Below are positions 36,847-46,155 of a stretch of 64,000 bases of DNA, piece after piece; within the stretch, counting starts at the first letter, position 1, and every line of letters begins with the position of its first letter. Both the position numbers and the translations under genes were made by a program. The notes below the pieces were generated by a model. It was given only the letters and a program-made list of their open reading frames with translations. It made no database searches and was not told the DNA's origin. Origin of the DNA: Carpediemonas membranifera (Eukaryota > Fornicata); the NCBI GenBank assembly GCA_019828565.1, contig JAHDYR010000003.1:186001-250000 (forward strand). Direction: 5' to 3'.

Positions 36847-39800
36847 ATGGTGACGGCCGCCAACCAGTCTCTAGGCTCCACAGAAGCCTATGGAACTCCT
36901 GGCGATCTTGTACAACATCCCTCCACGTTTGGTAGCCCAACAGTTTGTCCTCCATGTCACCACAAGCTTAAACAGTATACAAACAGCCAAATTAAGTCCA
37001 CGATCCTCTATGACGAGGACAACCGCCGCCGCCTTATGGAACGTAGCGAACTTGAGAGCCGTACAATGACGGCCACGACGCAAGTCGATCTTCTTCAGAG
37101 AGCCAATGAGGAGCTCCAAAAGTCCTTCGACCAGGCCATGCTCGACATCTCCCGCCTCCGTGAGCAGAACGGCACGACCACCCGCCGTCTCCGCGAGCAG
37201 GTAACCGACATTTCTCGCCAGCTGACAGTCTCCCAGAACACCAAAGCTGACCTTGAACGCCAGCTCCAGAAGGCCGAGTCGGCGCACCTTAGAGTGACTA
37301 CTGAACTTGAGCACGAGCTTGAGAGGATGAAGCGGGCCCGTGCTCAGCAGGAGACAATCATCCGCCGCCGCAGTGAGGAGCTGAGCCAGGCGAAGTCGCA
37401 CCACCGCGAGCTCCAGGAGGCCGCCACAACCAGGGAGAGAGCCCTCGATAAGGCCATTGTGACGCACCAGGGCAAGATCCGTTCCCTCGAGGAGCAGCTT
37501 TCGGAGCAGACTCAGCAAGTGCTGCAGTTGGAGCAGCAGATCGACCAGATCAACAGAGAGCACTCGGCACAGAAGAAGAAGCTCCAGCAGGCATCAGACC
37601 GCATGAACCGCCAGGCCGAGGCCAAGGAGCGCGAGCTCAACGCCGTGATTGAGCGCCAGGCTGACCAGATCGCGGCCATCCAGGCTGACTCGAAGACTGC
37701 AGCCAACACGAACTCACAGCTGACCACTGAACGGGACAACGCCCGTGACCAGCTCTCATCCCACTCCTCTAGGGCCGCCGCTGAGCTGGCCCGTATGCAG
37801 GAGACTGTAGTTCACGAGAAGGGCGTCGCCACAGAGCTGAGGCACAAGCTCGAGCTCCAGGTGCAGCAGATGGACAGTCTCAAGGCTGAGCTCACCTCCA
37901 CCCAGCGTGAGGCTGGCATCGTAAGAGAGACGCTCACTTCCCAGAACGCCGAGCTGCAGGAGTCCCTCATGCAGGTGAAGGAGGAGGCCGCCAACCAGCG
38001 CTCTGTCCTCGAGACCACCACGTCTACCTATGAAAACGAGCTCGCCCGCATCAGGGCTTCTCTCGAGCAACGTGACGTAGTCATTGAGCAGCTGCAAGAC
38101 GAGTTGAGGTCGGCCCACGAGTCCCACGAGGCTATGCTCGACGACATGACCAGGAACCACGTCAACACGGTCACTGAGCTCCAGGCAGACCTGCAGACCA
38201 AGCTGTCGGCCATTGACGACCTCAATGACGAGCTGGCTCAGACGACGGTCCGTAGAGATGACCTCAGCGCCCAACTCGAAGATGTGCGTGTCTCTCTCGA
38301 TAAGGCATCCCGTGACGCGGCCACCAAGCACGCCGCTCTTTCTGATGAGAAGGACAGGGTCGAGTCTGAACTCCTCGAGACCCAGCAGCTCGTGTCAGAG
38401 CTCAGAGACGACTGCTCCAACCTCAGACGGACCGCGATCGCCCAGGACAAGCGGGTCCATGAGCTGGAATCGGCCCTCGAGTCGAGTGACTCTGAGCGGA
38501 ACATCAAGACGAAGGCTCTGCTCAACGCTCAGAACCAGCTCAGGGCCATGGTGGACAAGTATGACGCCCAGATCGCCGAGCTCCATGACCAACACGCGAT
38601 GACTGTGGAGAGGGAGCAGGCCAAGGGGGCCGAGCTCGAGGTGCGGGTGGAGACTCTTCGGCAGAGTGTGAAGGAAGCAGAGGACCGGCAGAGGGATGAG
38701 CAGCTCCGGTGCGAGAGACTGCAGACGGCCCTGGCCGAGACGGAGGAGCGGGCAAACAGACTCGAGGGCGAGGTGGACGCAGCCAAGGAGCAGCACGCCC
38801 TGGACGTCGCACACTGGAAGAAGGAGCTCGAGGCAGAGAGAGAGGGCGCCCACCAGTTGTCCGAGCAGACCACAGAGGAGATGGATAAGCTCAGGAGCCG
38901 CCTGGCTGCCTCGGAGAAGACACTGAGAGAAGCCAAGGCCAAGGCCCTCGACCTCGAGACCGAGAAGCAGTCCGAGTACGAGATGTACGTCGAGAAGGAG
39001 AGAGATAGCGACGCCGTCATCGCCCAACTCCGTCACGACCTCGCAGCCACCAGGGCGGACTTCAAGGTCGCCGTGGAGGATGCAGAGACCTCCCGGGCCC
39101 AGCTCACGAGAGACCTCTCCGCCGCCAGGGAGGCCCGCAAGAACGCCGAGGACGCCCTCGACATGGAGCGGCAGAACGGCGTTCTCAGCGCCAATGACAG
39201 GACCGAGGCGATCTCCACGCTCAACGCGGCAGCACTGGAGTTGAAGGAAGAGCTCGCTAAGACCAAGTCCGACGCTGAGCGGGCCACCAAGGACCTGGAG
39301 GACGCCAAGGAGCGGGCTGAGCGGGATCACGCTGCCCACAAGACCGAGATCAGCCGCCTGCTGGCCGAGAGACAGTTTGAGACCGAGCAAGGCTCCGCAG
39401 CGAAGACTGAACTCGAGAAAACCCGTGAAACCCACCGCCTCCAGCTCGAAGAGGCCTTTAGAGAAGCATCCGCCTCCTCTGAAGCCGTTACAACACTCGA
39501 ATCCAAGAGCCGTGAGCTCGAGAGCCGTAACACCGTCCTGAACAAGGAGATCGACAGCCTCAGGGGCGAACTCGACCACGTCCGGGCCCACCATGAGAAT
39601 GAGATGGTTCGCATGGGCGAGGACGCCGCCCGGGCCCACGAGGACCTCGACAGAGCCGTAGAAGAGTTCGAGGAGGAGCGGGTTCGTCTGACTGAGCAGC
39701 TCGACCACCTGACCAGGACGAGGGACGGATCGGAGGCCACCGCAAGGGACCTGGAGATCGAGATCGAGAGTCTGAGGCAGCAGCTCAGAGACAGCCAGAG

Positions 39801-40665
39801 CAGGCGGACAGCGGACCAGGAGACGGCCAAGGAGGAGTCCGCGGGCCTCAGGAAGACTGTCCGAAAGCACGAGGACCGCATCGAGCAGCTTGAGGAGGAG
39901 CTAAACGATCGGGCCCATCGGATCGCCCAGTTCGAGGAGCTCCAGACTGAGCACTCGCAGTTGCTTGACGACAGGTCCAAGCTGCTCGACGAGGTGTCTG
40001 CCCTTCACACCGAGGTCGACCGCGTCGCCTCAGAGGCAGAGAGACAGATCGCTGACCTCAGCGTGCAGCTCGATCAGGCCAATGCATCGGTCAAGGCCCT
40101 CGAGAGCGACCGGTCAGCGCACGCTGAGAAGATCCGCACTCTGGGCCGACAGGTGGATGAGCAGACAGTCGTGGCCACCAGATCCTCCGTCGAGCTCGAG
40201 ACCGAGAAGCGCCGCCTCCAGAACCAACTGGCCGAGCGTGAGCGCATGGTCGACCAGCTAACCCGCCAGCTCAACGTGCTCCAGCAGTCGAACAGCCGCT
40301 ACTCGGCCCAACTGCGGCAGACCCAGCAGCTGCTCTCCCTGCGCCACGAGTCTGCCCCCACTCCCGCACACGGCACCGACACCCGCCTCCACACCGCAGA
40401 GATGGAGCTCGCATCATCCCGTCGTCTGGTGTCCGGGCTCCAGACCCGCGTCACAACTCTAGAGGGCCGCGTGGGCCACCTCAGAACTTACGTCGCCAAG
40501 CTTCGCTCCTTTATTGACCGCCAGGGCCTCAGCCGCCTCGCCCCGCCCGAGCCCCCCGTGCTGAAGGAGACGGACTCGCGGAGCTCGAGCCCCATGAAGT
40601 ACAGCTCTGGATACCTGTCGAGATCTACCCTGAGGACCTCACCCGCCACCCCTGGTACGAGGTAA
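36847..40665 (+). CDS. Very long coiled-coil protein (1272 aa)
   Basis: The start is the ATG at 36847 (MVTAANQSLGSTEAYG), the first ATG not inside the AT-rich leader. Residues ~1-50 are unique and contain a Cys pair (TVCPPCHHKL). Nearly continuous heptads follow from ~55 to ~1200, with no hinge longer than a few residues. The tail is Ser/Pro/Thr-rich (SRSSSPMKYSSGYLS...SPATPGTR). No motor, kinase or membrane segment is seen. General features resemble centrosomal, rootlet (rootletin) or golgin scaffolds, but coiled-coil composition alone cannot assign a family. Confidence 0.75.
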   Translation: MVTAANQSLGSTEAYGTPGDLVQHPSTFGSPTVCPPCHHKLKQYTNSQIKSTILYDEDNRRRLMERSELESRTMTATTQVDLLQRANEELQKSFDQAMLDISRLREQNGTTTRRLREQVTDISRQLTVSQNTKADLERQLQKAESAHLRVTTELEHELERMKRARAQQETIIRRRSEELSQAKSHHRELQEAATTRERALDKAIVTHQGKIRSLEEQLSEQTQQVLQLEQQIDQINREHSAQKKKLQQASDRMNRQAEAKERELNAVIERQADQIAAIQADSKTAANTNSQLTTERDNARDQLSSHSSRAAAELARMQETVVHEKGVATELRHKLELQVQQMDSLKAELTSTQREAGIVRETLTSQNAELQESLMQVKEEAANQRSVLETTTSTYENELARIRASLEQRDVVIEQLQDELRSAHESHEAMLDDMTRNHVNTVTELQADLQTKLSAIDDLNDELAQTTVRRDDLSAQLEDVRVSLDKASRDAATKHAALSDEKDRVESELLETQQLVSELRDDCSNLRRTAIAQDKRVHELESALESSDSERNIKTKALLNAQNQLRAMVDKYDAQIAELHDQHAMTVEREQAKGAELEVRVETLRQSVKEAEDRQRDEQLRCERLQTALAETEERANRLEGEVDAAKEQHALDVAHWKKELEAEREGAHQLSEQTTEEMDKLRSRLAASEKTLREAKAKALDLETEKQSEYEMYVEKERDSDAVIAQLRHDLAATRADFKVAVEDAETSRAQLTRDLSAAREARKNAEDALDMERQNGVLSANDRTEAISTLNAAALELKEELAKTKSDAERATKDLEDAKERAERDHAAHKTEISRLLAERQFETEQGSAAKTELEKTRETHRLQLEEAFREASASSEAVTTLESKSRELESRNTVLNKEIDSLRGELDHVRAHHENEMVRMGEDAARAHEDLDRAVEEFEEERVRLTEQLDHLTRTRDGSEATARDLEIEIESLRQQLRDSQSRRTADQETAKEESAGLRKTVRKHEDRIEQLEEELNDRAHRIAQFEELQTEHSQLLDDRSKLLDEVSALHTEVDRVASEAERQIADLSVQLDQANASVKALESDRSAHAEKIRTLGRQVDEQTVVATRSSVELETEKRRLQNQLAERERMVDQLTRQLNVLQQSNSRYSAQLRQTQQLLSLRHESAPTPAHGTDTRLHTAEMELASSRRLVSGLQTRVTTLEGRVGHLRTYVAKLRSFIDRQGLSRLAPPEPPVLKETDSRSSSPMKYSSGYLSRSTLRTSPATPGTR

Positions 40666-40737
40666 TTGATGTAAAACTATGTTGCTACTTGCTGTTGTAG
40701 GTCGTTTAAGTATTGCATGATACATTTATGAGCTGAC

Positions 40738-40971
40738 TCACGTAAAGGGTGAGGGGGTGGAGTGTTTGCAGTCAAGGGCGGAGTAGCAGTTTCTTATGCA
40801 GAAAGTGATGTCCTGGTGGTCCATATGGTTGTTGGCGTGGTTGGTGCGAACCATATCCTGGAGGAAGGGTTCAGCGATGGCTGCGCGGATGTATGCCTTC
40901 TTCGGCGGTTGGGCCGGCAGCTTTGAGTGTTTTGTGAAGAGTCGTTGCGACTGAGTCCAAGTTCGCTCCAT
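40738..40971 (-). CDS. Small histone-fold-like protein candidate (77 aa)
   Basis: ATG at 40969-40971 (MERTWTQSQRLFTKHSKL). The GC-rich, C-ending codons match genuine genes here, unlike the surrounding spacer. The stretch AYIRAAIAEPFLQDMVR followed by H-x3-H and QDITFCIRNCYSAL looks like the long middle helix, loop and last helix of a histone fold of the CENP-W/CENP-X/TAF size class. Identification is by pattern and size only. Divergent from the gene at 41117, 145 bp apart. Confidence 0.45.
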   Translation of the reverse strand: MERTWTQSQRLFTKHSKLPAQPPKKAYIRAAIAEPFLQDMVRTNHANNHMDHQDITFCIRNCYSALDCKHSTPSPFT

Positions 40972-41116
40972 CGACACCGAGGTTGAGGAATATTGCGTCC
41001 TCCGTACCTTACAGCTTATGTTGACGAGCAATCAATTGACTATTTCGCAGTTTAAGGCTACCGATTCTCACCTGGTCCAAACAAGAGTCAGACTGCTCGA
41101 TCAAGGAGAAATCATT

Positions 41117-42550
41117 ATGGACCCAACTGTACAAACTCCATTTACTCTTATCCATGCTATGTTGGATCAATTGCGGAGTGAAGAGCCGATATTTTACGAT
41201 GCTGTGCCAAAGCAACCACAGCAACCATTGGCGAAGGTGACGGCGCAGCCAATCGATTCTCAGATAAGTGATCGTGAGGTGCAATGGTTTATTGAAGAAT
41301 TATCCCGCCTTGGGTTCAATGATGAGGCTTTCCAGTCGACCATGAGTGCCCTTGCCCCTCTGGGAAACTTCCCGAAGTTAGCGCCCGACATGCTGCAGCG
41401 CTTCAAGGACCTATCGACATCCCCATTCTTTTTTGACATTTGTGCCACTCTATCCAAGCAAAACCAGCGAAGTCTCCTCGGCGGCCGCGAGCTACGCGCC
41501 CTACTCGGCGTAAGCACCTTTCCCTGGACAGGCGCCCCCATCCCCGACGATCTGAATATCTGGTCTGACGCCACGCCCTCTCCTGCCCTGTGCGAGGAGT
41601 ACTTCAAGTCTCTCCCCGCCATCCACCAGGCCACCATCATTGCCCTGGAGACCGAGACTGTACTGAACACACTGCAGGGCCAGCGTGCAATGCTCGAGAC
41701 CAGCACCGCTGTGACTCCGATCACAGTCGTCCAGTCAAAGTTCCAGACGAAACACCCAACCTCACCCCTAGAGTCGAGGAGGCTCGAAGCCAGGTTTACT
41801 AGAATGGCCACCGCTGCCCTCAGCATCAGCAGCACTGAGCTGGCCTACACGCCCGCCTACCAGCCGGACGGGGAGCCTTGGTCCCACCTCGAGTGCCAGT
41901 TCCTATTCAACCCTGCCCTCGGCCTCACCCAGCGTATCAGGGCTGTGGCCGCTGAGTTGAAGAGACGCCCTGACTGCCAGCAGTTGTTCACCAAGTGGGA
42001 TGACATTGTGTGGCGCCGTCAAATCGTAATCACGCAGGACAAGGTCGAGGAAGCCCTCGCATCCCGTGTGGCCAACAAACGAGACGTCAAGGAGTATGCC
42101 GCTGACTTTGACTGGGCATGTAACCTCATCGGCAAGTACCCCGCCGACGAAATGCGCCGATGCTACGAGGAGATGAAGGACGAGGTGAAGCACTTCGACG
42201 TGTTCAAGCTGGTTCTGACTCTGTTCGCCCCTCTAGCTGACTCAAGCAGACCCCCGTCATCATCTGGTAGCCAGCCAATCAATTGGGCAGAATTGATCGA
42301 TGGCTATGCCGACATGGATCCAAGAAAGAAGCGGCAAGTCAAGAAGAAAGCCAGGGCTAAGCTCCAGAAGGCCAATAACCAGCAGGATAAGGACCGGGTG
42401 TTGCTTCATGTGATTGCCGCGGCCGCCCAAGACACTCTGATCGGGCTCATCCAGCAGGATCGGAGTCGGCTGAGAGAGAAGCTGCTGGCGGTGGAGAAGA
42501 ACCTATGGCACAACCTGGAGAGGATGCAGAGCAAGAGCGGGAGCACGTGA
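41117..42550 (+). CDS. Unknown conserved-looking protein (477 aa)
   Basis: Start at the ATG at 41117 (MDPTVQTPFTLIHAMLDQL); an earlier in-frame ATG-less leader is unlikely to be coding. The protein is hydrophilic and mainly helical, with a central alpha/beta stretch (LGGRELRALLGVSTFPWTGA; PWSHLECQFLFNPALGLTQ) and a strongly basic segment near residue 425 (MDPRKKRQVKKKARAKLQK) that could be a nuclear localisation signal. No catalytic motif is recognised. Convergent with the beta-trefoil candidate (83 bp gap). Confidence 0.65.
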   Translation: MDPTVQTPFTLIHAMLDQLRSEEPIFYDAVPKQPQQPLAKVTAQPIDSQISDREVQWFIEELSRLGFNDEAFQSTMSALAPLGNFPKLAPDMLQRFKDLSTSPFFFDICATLSKQNQRSLLGGRELRALLGVSTFPWTGAPIPDDLNIWSDATPSPALCEEYFKSLPAIHQATIIALETETVLNTLQGQRAMLETSTAVTPITVVQSKFQTKHPTSPLESRRLEARFTRMATAALSISSTELAYTPAYQPDGEPWSHLECQFLFNPALGLTQRIRAVAAELKRRPDCQQLFTKWDDIVWRRQIVITQDKVEEALASRVANKRDVKEYAADFDWACNLIGKYPADEMRRCYEEMKDEVKHFDVFKLVLTLFAPLADSSRPPSSSGSQPINWAELIDGYADMDPRKKRQVKKKARAKLQKANNQQDKDRVLLHVIAAAAQDTLIGLIQQDRSRLREKLLAVEKNLWHNLERMQSKSGST

Positions 42551-42633
42551 GTATAAAGAGCAGTTTTAGCGCTGATTCTATGCTGATGTTTACAATACGA
42601 TGCCAAGGGTGCCGTGGGGCTGACCGCGGCCTA

Positions 42634-43278
42634 TCAACGATACATAGGGCTGCCAGAGGGTTGCATGGGCATGAAAGGCATCACCATGCCACCTCCGCCC
42701 ATCATCATCATCGGCTGATGAGGTGATGGCATAACCTGTCGAACGGGTTGCATCGTCAATCCACTCGGTACTGGTTGGGGCATGTTGGCGGGCTTAGGGT
42801 GCTTCGTAGGGGCCTTCTTCTTGCCAGTGGGCTCGACAGTCTTGACCTCCCAGCTCTCCGCGCTCATCGTTACGAAGTCCGACAACGTGAGCTTGCCGTT
42901 CACGACGCCCATGTACTTGGCAGAACGGGCAGACTGTACGGCCCACGTCCCACCCTCTATCGGGGCCAGCCTCCATACGTGTTCGGCCCGCTTCTTGTAC
43001 TTGCCGCGTTTCTCGGGCTTGATTTTCTTGGCACGAATACGGCGGCCTTTGGCGAAGAGATAGGCACCTGTTGGTGGATGGACGATGTGGTAGAAGTTGT
43101 CTTGTCCGGTGGATTGCAGCATCAGCGTTGTCTTGCCCTTGCTGGTGAGTATTCGGTTCTTGAGGCTGATGTTCCCGGACTTGTTCACAGAGAGCATGCG
43201 GTGGTCAACGCAAATAAGCTTGAATGCTGCTCCGTCTCGTAGGCGGAACAGGTCCTTTGGTCGCCTCCTGAATAGCAT
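42634..43278 (-). CDS. Basic protein with possible beta-trefoil (fascin/FRG1-like) fold (214 aa)
   Basis: ATG at 43276-43278 (MLFRRRPKDLFRLRDGAAF). Short beta-strand blocks with repeated hydrophobic pairs are seen: MLSVNKSGNISLKNR, FYHIVHPPTGAYLFAKG, VWRLAPIEGGTWAVQS and YMGVVNGKLTLSDF. 'W.L....G....S...KY.GV..G.L' is the pattern of fascin-like trefoils, which bind actin or other proteins. The tail is Pro/Met/Gly-rich and disordered (PHQPMMMMGGGGMVMPFMP). No close family is assigned. Confidence 0.55.
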   Translation of the reverse strand: MLFRRRPKDLFRLRDGAAFKLICVDHRMLSVNKSGNISLKNRILTSKGKTTLMLQSTGQDNFYHIVHPPTGAYLFAKGRRIRAKKIKPEKRGKYKKRAEHVWRLAPIEGGTWAVQSARSAKYMGVVNGKLTLSDFVTMSAESWEVKTVEPTGKKKAPTKHPKPANMPQPVPSGLTMQPVRQVMPSPHQPMMMMGGGGMVMPFMPMQPSGSPMYR

Positions 43279-43687
43279 TCTTCGTCGGTTGAATTGTTGT
43301 CCACGCCGCAATTAGCCCAGCGCCCGAATTAGCTCCCCAGCTTCTCAATCGGGACACGTCTGTCGATGTATCTGTCGCTGGCATGGTTGCTTGGCATGAT
43401 CAGTTGGCTGCATGGACTCAGGTCAACTGCGGCGTCAGAGAGAGGACGATTCCTTGCGCGTAGGGGACGACCTAGACACCAGCTAGAGTCATTAGAGGAT
43501 GCTTGGCGAGGTGATACCCGGATGCCCGGATTGAGCTGTTCCGCTTGTTGCAGATCCCAAAGTGTCAGTGCGCCGGTGTCCTCACTCACAAATCACCCCA
43601 GTTTCGGCCCAAGACTCCGCCTGCTACCAACAAACGAGATGCAGCTCACTTTATTAGCCTGCTCTCCCGGGGGATAGCACAGGATGG
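43279..43687. other. 409-bp spacer
   Basis: Between the trefoil candidate and the first tiny ORF. An AATAAA lies near 43650 on the minus strand, ~40 bp after the stop of the ORF at 43688. Nothing else seen. Confidence 0.3.
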
Positions 43688-43792
43688 TTAGAAGACTTGT
43701 CTGACCCTTGTGTGATAGAGGCCGGTGCCATGTGTGCCGAGATGAGCCTTGCGGCCATCAATATCAGTTGTATTGTGCTCCTCAACGTCCAT
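43688..43792 (-). CDS. Tiny ORF D of the small-protein array (34 aa)
   Basis: Starts MDVEEHNTTDIDGRKAHLG, ends at a stop at 43688-43690, followed by AATAAA. Shares 'MD(V/L).EE..TT..DGR' with the ORF at 44227-44340 and 'EE.N.TDID' with the one at 45246-45380. No known family. Part of five such ORFs on the same strand. Confidence 0.42.
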   Translation of the reverse strand: MDVEEHNTTDIDGRKAHLGTHGTGLYHTRVRQVF

Positions 43793-44226
43793 TATTTGAT
43801 TGATTGGTTGTGGTGGTGTTCTGTTCGAAGAAAATCTCGCTGGATCCAAATGAATCCCAGATCATCCAGATCATGAGGTTGTCCGGTACTCATGTCAGCG
43901 TGCCATCGGCGGTGTACATGCCATAGTTACATGCAGCCGGGCAAATCTGTCAGCTTGAGATTGATGATTGCCCGTGAATACTGACCGGACATGACCTGCT
44001 TCACAAACGAACAGCGTGTCGACTCCCGTTCGCTGTGATCCCATGGGGGTCCAAGCGGTGGGCCTCTTGTCCAGGCTGGCCAGGAGGACGGACTTGATGC
44101 TGTTCTTGGAAACCATTGGACGAAAGGAAATTGTAGCACCATAATCAGGCAACGCTGCTACTACTAAACAGGTTAAGCGCATAGTTTAAACCGGTGCGGC
44201 CACATTAGGCGCACTAATGAAGACTG
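43793..44226. other. 434-bp spacer with one more possible small ORF
   Basis: A 49-codon minus-strand ORF (43895-44044) starts MGSQRTGVDTLFVCEAGHV. It has the MG start but not the EE/DGR core, so I do not count it in the family. Confidence 0.25.
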
Positions 44227-44340
44227 TTACATCGTTGAGATTCTCTGCATCTTAATGTCGCCGATCTGCACGCCAAGAGAACCACAGCCGTACCTGCGAC
44301 CATCGCACTCAGTCGTTGCGTATTCTTCGTTGAGATCCAT
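44227..44340 (-). CDS. Tiny ORF E of the small-protein array (37 aa)
   Basis: Starts MDLNEEYATTECDGRRYGCG and ends RISTM. Closest to the ORF at 43688-43792 in its first 20 residues. The C-terminal half is Gly-rich then mixed. No signal peptide or membrane segment. Confidence 0.42.
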   Translation of the reverse strand: MDLNEEYATTECDGRRYGCGSLGVQIGDIKMQRISTM

Positions 44341-44847
44341 TTTGTTTTTGCGTCTTCCTCCTCAATTGGCCGAGTCACTTTTGGGTCAGCCGATTGGTTG
44401 AGCGACAAGGCGTGTTCTCGACTGGGAACTCCTTGTATCTGGGTTGGTAGACCGGTGATCAAGTTTAAAGAGGATCTGTGCTTCACGAGTTGGCACACCA
44501 ACGATGACAAATCAAACTTGCTCCCGACGCATGAATCTCCCCAGAGTACTGACTGGAAAGGGGTCCATATTCGTGCCGCACCCCGCTAATCCCAGACAGT
44601 AATTGCATGCGGCTGTGCTGCTCCAGCCAGCCAAGGCACGGTGAAGGGAGCAACCAGTGATGCACGAGTAGGCTAAACTCACCCAATCCATCGCTCTCGT
44701 TCGCCAATGCTGCTCATGCCCCGACCATGAGCTCCTGGCTGGATATGGCACGACACAGGGCGTGTCACCATCATTGCTGCTTTCATTCCATTACTACGCT
44801 GCTCCTTTGCTGCAACGTAGCATCATCAAGGTTCTTTACTAAGGCCA
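44341..44847. other. 507-bp spacer
   Basis: Between tiny ORFs. Several chance ORFs on both strands, none with recognisable sequence; no RNA gene recognised. Confidence 0.3.
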
Positions 44848-44976
44848 TTACTTCGGGAAAGAGGAGGCTAAATGAGAGCCGCCACCAATGATTTCGCCGC
44901 GTCCATCGGTGCGCACCATAGTTTCACTTTCTTCGCCAAATCCGAGGCCTTGATGCGTTGACTGTTGCTGTCCCAT
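44848..44976 (-). CDS. Tiny ORF C of the small-protein array (42 aa)
   Basis: Starts MGQQQSTHQGLGFGEESET, continues with TDGRGEIIGGGSH and ends SFPK. It combines the MG(N/Q) start of two family members with the EE...DGR...G core of the other two. Gly at position 2 followed by Ser at position 6 fits an N-myristoylation signal. Confidence 0.45.
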   Translation of the reverse strand: MGQQQSTHQGLGFGEESETMVRTDGRGEIIGGGSHLASSFPK

Positions 44977-45245
44977 TTCGTTTTCGTTTCGTTTTGTGTC
45001 ATAACCTGCACCGCCCAAAGATAACTGAGCATTATCACGCCACTGGACAGTGTGCATGAGTCATAATACTTAGACTCCTAGACGTCGATCCAGCCAACCT
45101 GACGCCAGACTTTTGGAGATTCGAATGGTTGGCTGGAAATCGTATCCTGTTGCTTTCTTGGGTATCACCGGTATCTCGCTCATCACTCCGGCATGACACA
45201 TAGAATTCCAGATTCTAGGTGTGTTACTGGTGTTTATTGACGCAA

Positions 45246-45380
45246 CTACATGCCCCCGACCGAGTATCCCCCAATGCAAGTCTTCCCGGTGGAAGGAACG
45301 GCGTAGAAGGTGTCGATGTCAGTCTTATTGTCCTCTTCACCAAAAGATACAGTGTTACTTGAACTGTTACCGTTTCCCAT
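45246..45380 (-). CDS. Tiny ORF B of the small-protein array (44 aa)
   Basis: Starts MGNGNSSSNTVSFGEEDNK, then TDIDTFYAVPSTGKT, and ends GGYSVGGM. An AATAAA lies ~10 bp after the stop. MGNxxS is a strong N-myristoylation pattern, suggesting membrane association (inference). FGEE is shared with ORF C. Confidence 0.48.
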   Translation of the reverse strand: MGNGNSSSNTVSFGEEDNKTDIDTFYAVPSTGKTCIGGYSVGGM

Positions 45381-45915
45381 CGCTTTCTGCTCAATTGTGT
45401 GTCCTGTGTGTCTTGTGAGCCCCGAGATTTTTGTTCGAGTACGTAAAGCATGTAAATCAGAATAGGAGGCTGGCAGGAACAATGCGGGCTCGCCATGGAT
45501 ACCGCTGCCTCCCCCTTGAGAGAGCTATTCAGAACATGATCGGCCGGGTTAAGGGCTTAGGGCCCGAGCTTCACGAACGCTCAATCTTAATGCTCAATCA
45601 ATAGCACACGAGGAAATACGAGAATGTTAACAAGCAAGTGGGGAATCGCGCTGAGCATCCCACTCAACCTCCCGACCTGACACGAGTTGAACTGTTACGC
45701 GAAAAATTCAATGGCGAGGCTGCACGGGCACGGTGGAAATAGCAAACGTAGTCCGCCCCGTGTTCGGTCATACTGCAATCAGTGAGGCACTCAATCGATT
45801 GGAAGGCTGTGTTCATTCTTTCGTCCTTTTTCCAAAGCATACCAATACGAGGATCAGAGACATGCAATGGCCAAGCAATCAGCGTTGCAAAGCGTTTTTA
45901 ATGCCGAGTATTGCT
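45381..45915. other. 535-bp spacer
   Basis: Between tiny ORFs B and A. A 35-codon minus-strand ORF starting MTEHGADYVCYFHRARA (ends at 45664) is noted but unsupported. Confidence 0.25.
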
Positions 45916-46062
45916 TTAGAAGCCGCCAGTGGACTTGCGGCCGGGAGGGGCTCTAATGTAGGTGCTCAAGTAGACGTTGGAATCACGGCAATCTTTCTCA
46001 CAACCAAGATCAGAAATACCATCGCCGAGGGAAGCTGAAGCTGATCTCGAGGCGTTTCCCAT
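45916..46062 (-). CDS. Tiny ORF A of the small-protein array (48 aa)
   Basis: Starts MGNASRSASASLGDGISDLG and ends APPGRKSTGGF. The MGN start, Ser-rich N-terminus and (F/L)G(E/D) turn match ORF B, and both have an aromatic/Pro segment before a Gly-Gly end. MGNxxxS fits N-myristoylation. It has two Cys (positions ~21 and 25). Lies just beyond the 3' end of the eIF3c gene. Confidence 0.45.
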   Translation of the reverse strand: MGNASRSASASLGDGISDLGCEKDCRDSNVYLSTYIRAPPGRKSTGGF

Positions 46063-46155
46063 TGTTTTCTTCTTCAGCTGCTAGATGCTCAAATGTTATG
46101 TGATCACACGTATTTCATCCGAGATTCATGTAACCGACTAAATTTATCTTGCAAA

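Noticed and set aside
38395..39870. 491-codon antisense ORF in the 1272-residue coiled-coil gene
   Set aside because: Leu/Gly/Val-rich complement of Glu/Gln/Lys-rich coiled coil; no domain.
43315..46155. tRNA, snRNA or rRNA genes in the long gap
   Set aside because: I looked for B-box-like GGTTCRANNCC and paired arms and found none convincing; tiny ORFs explain part of the gap better.
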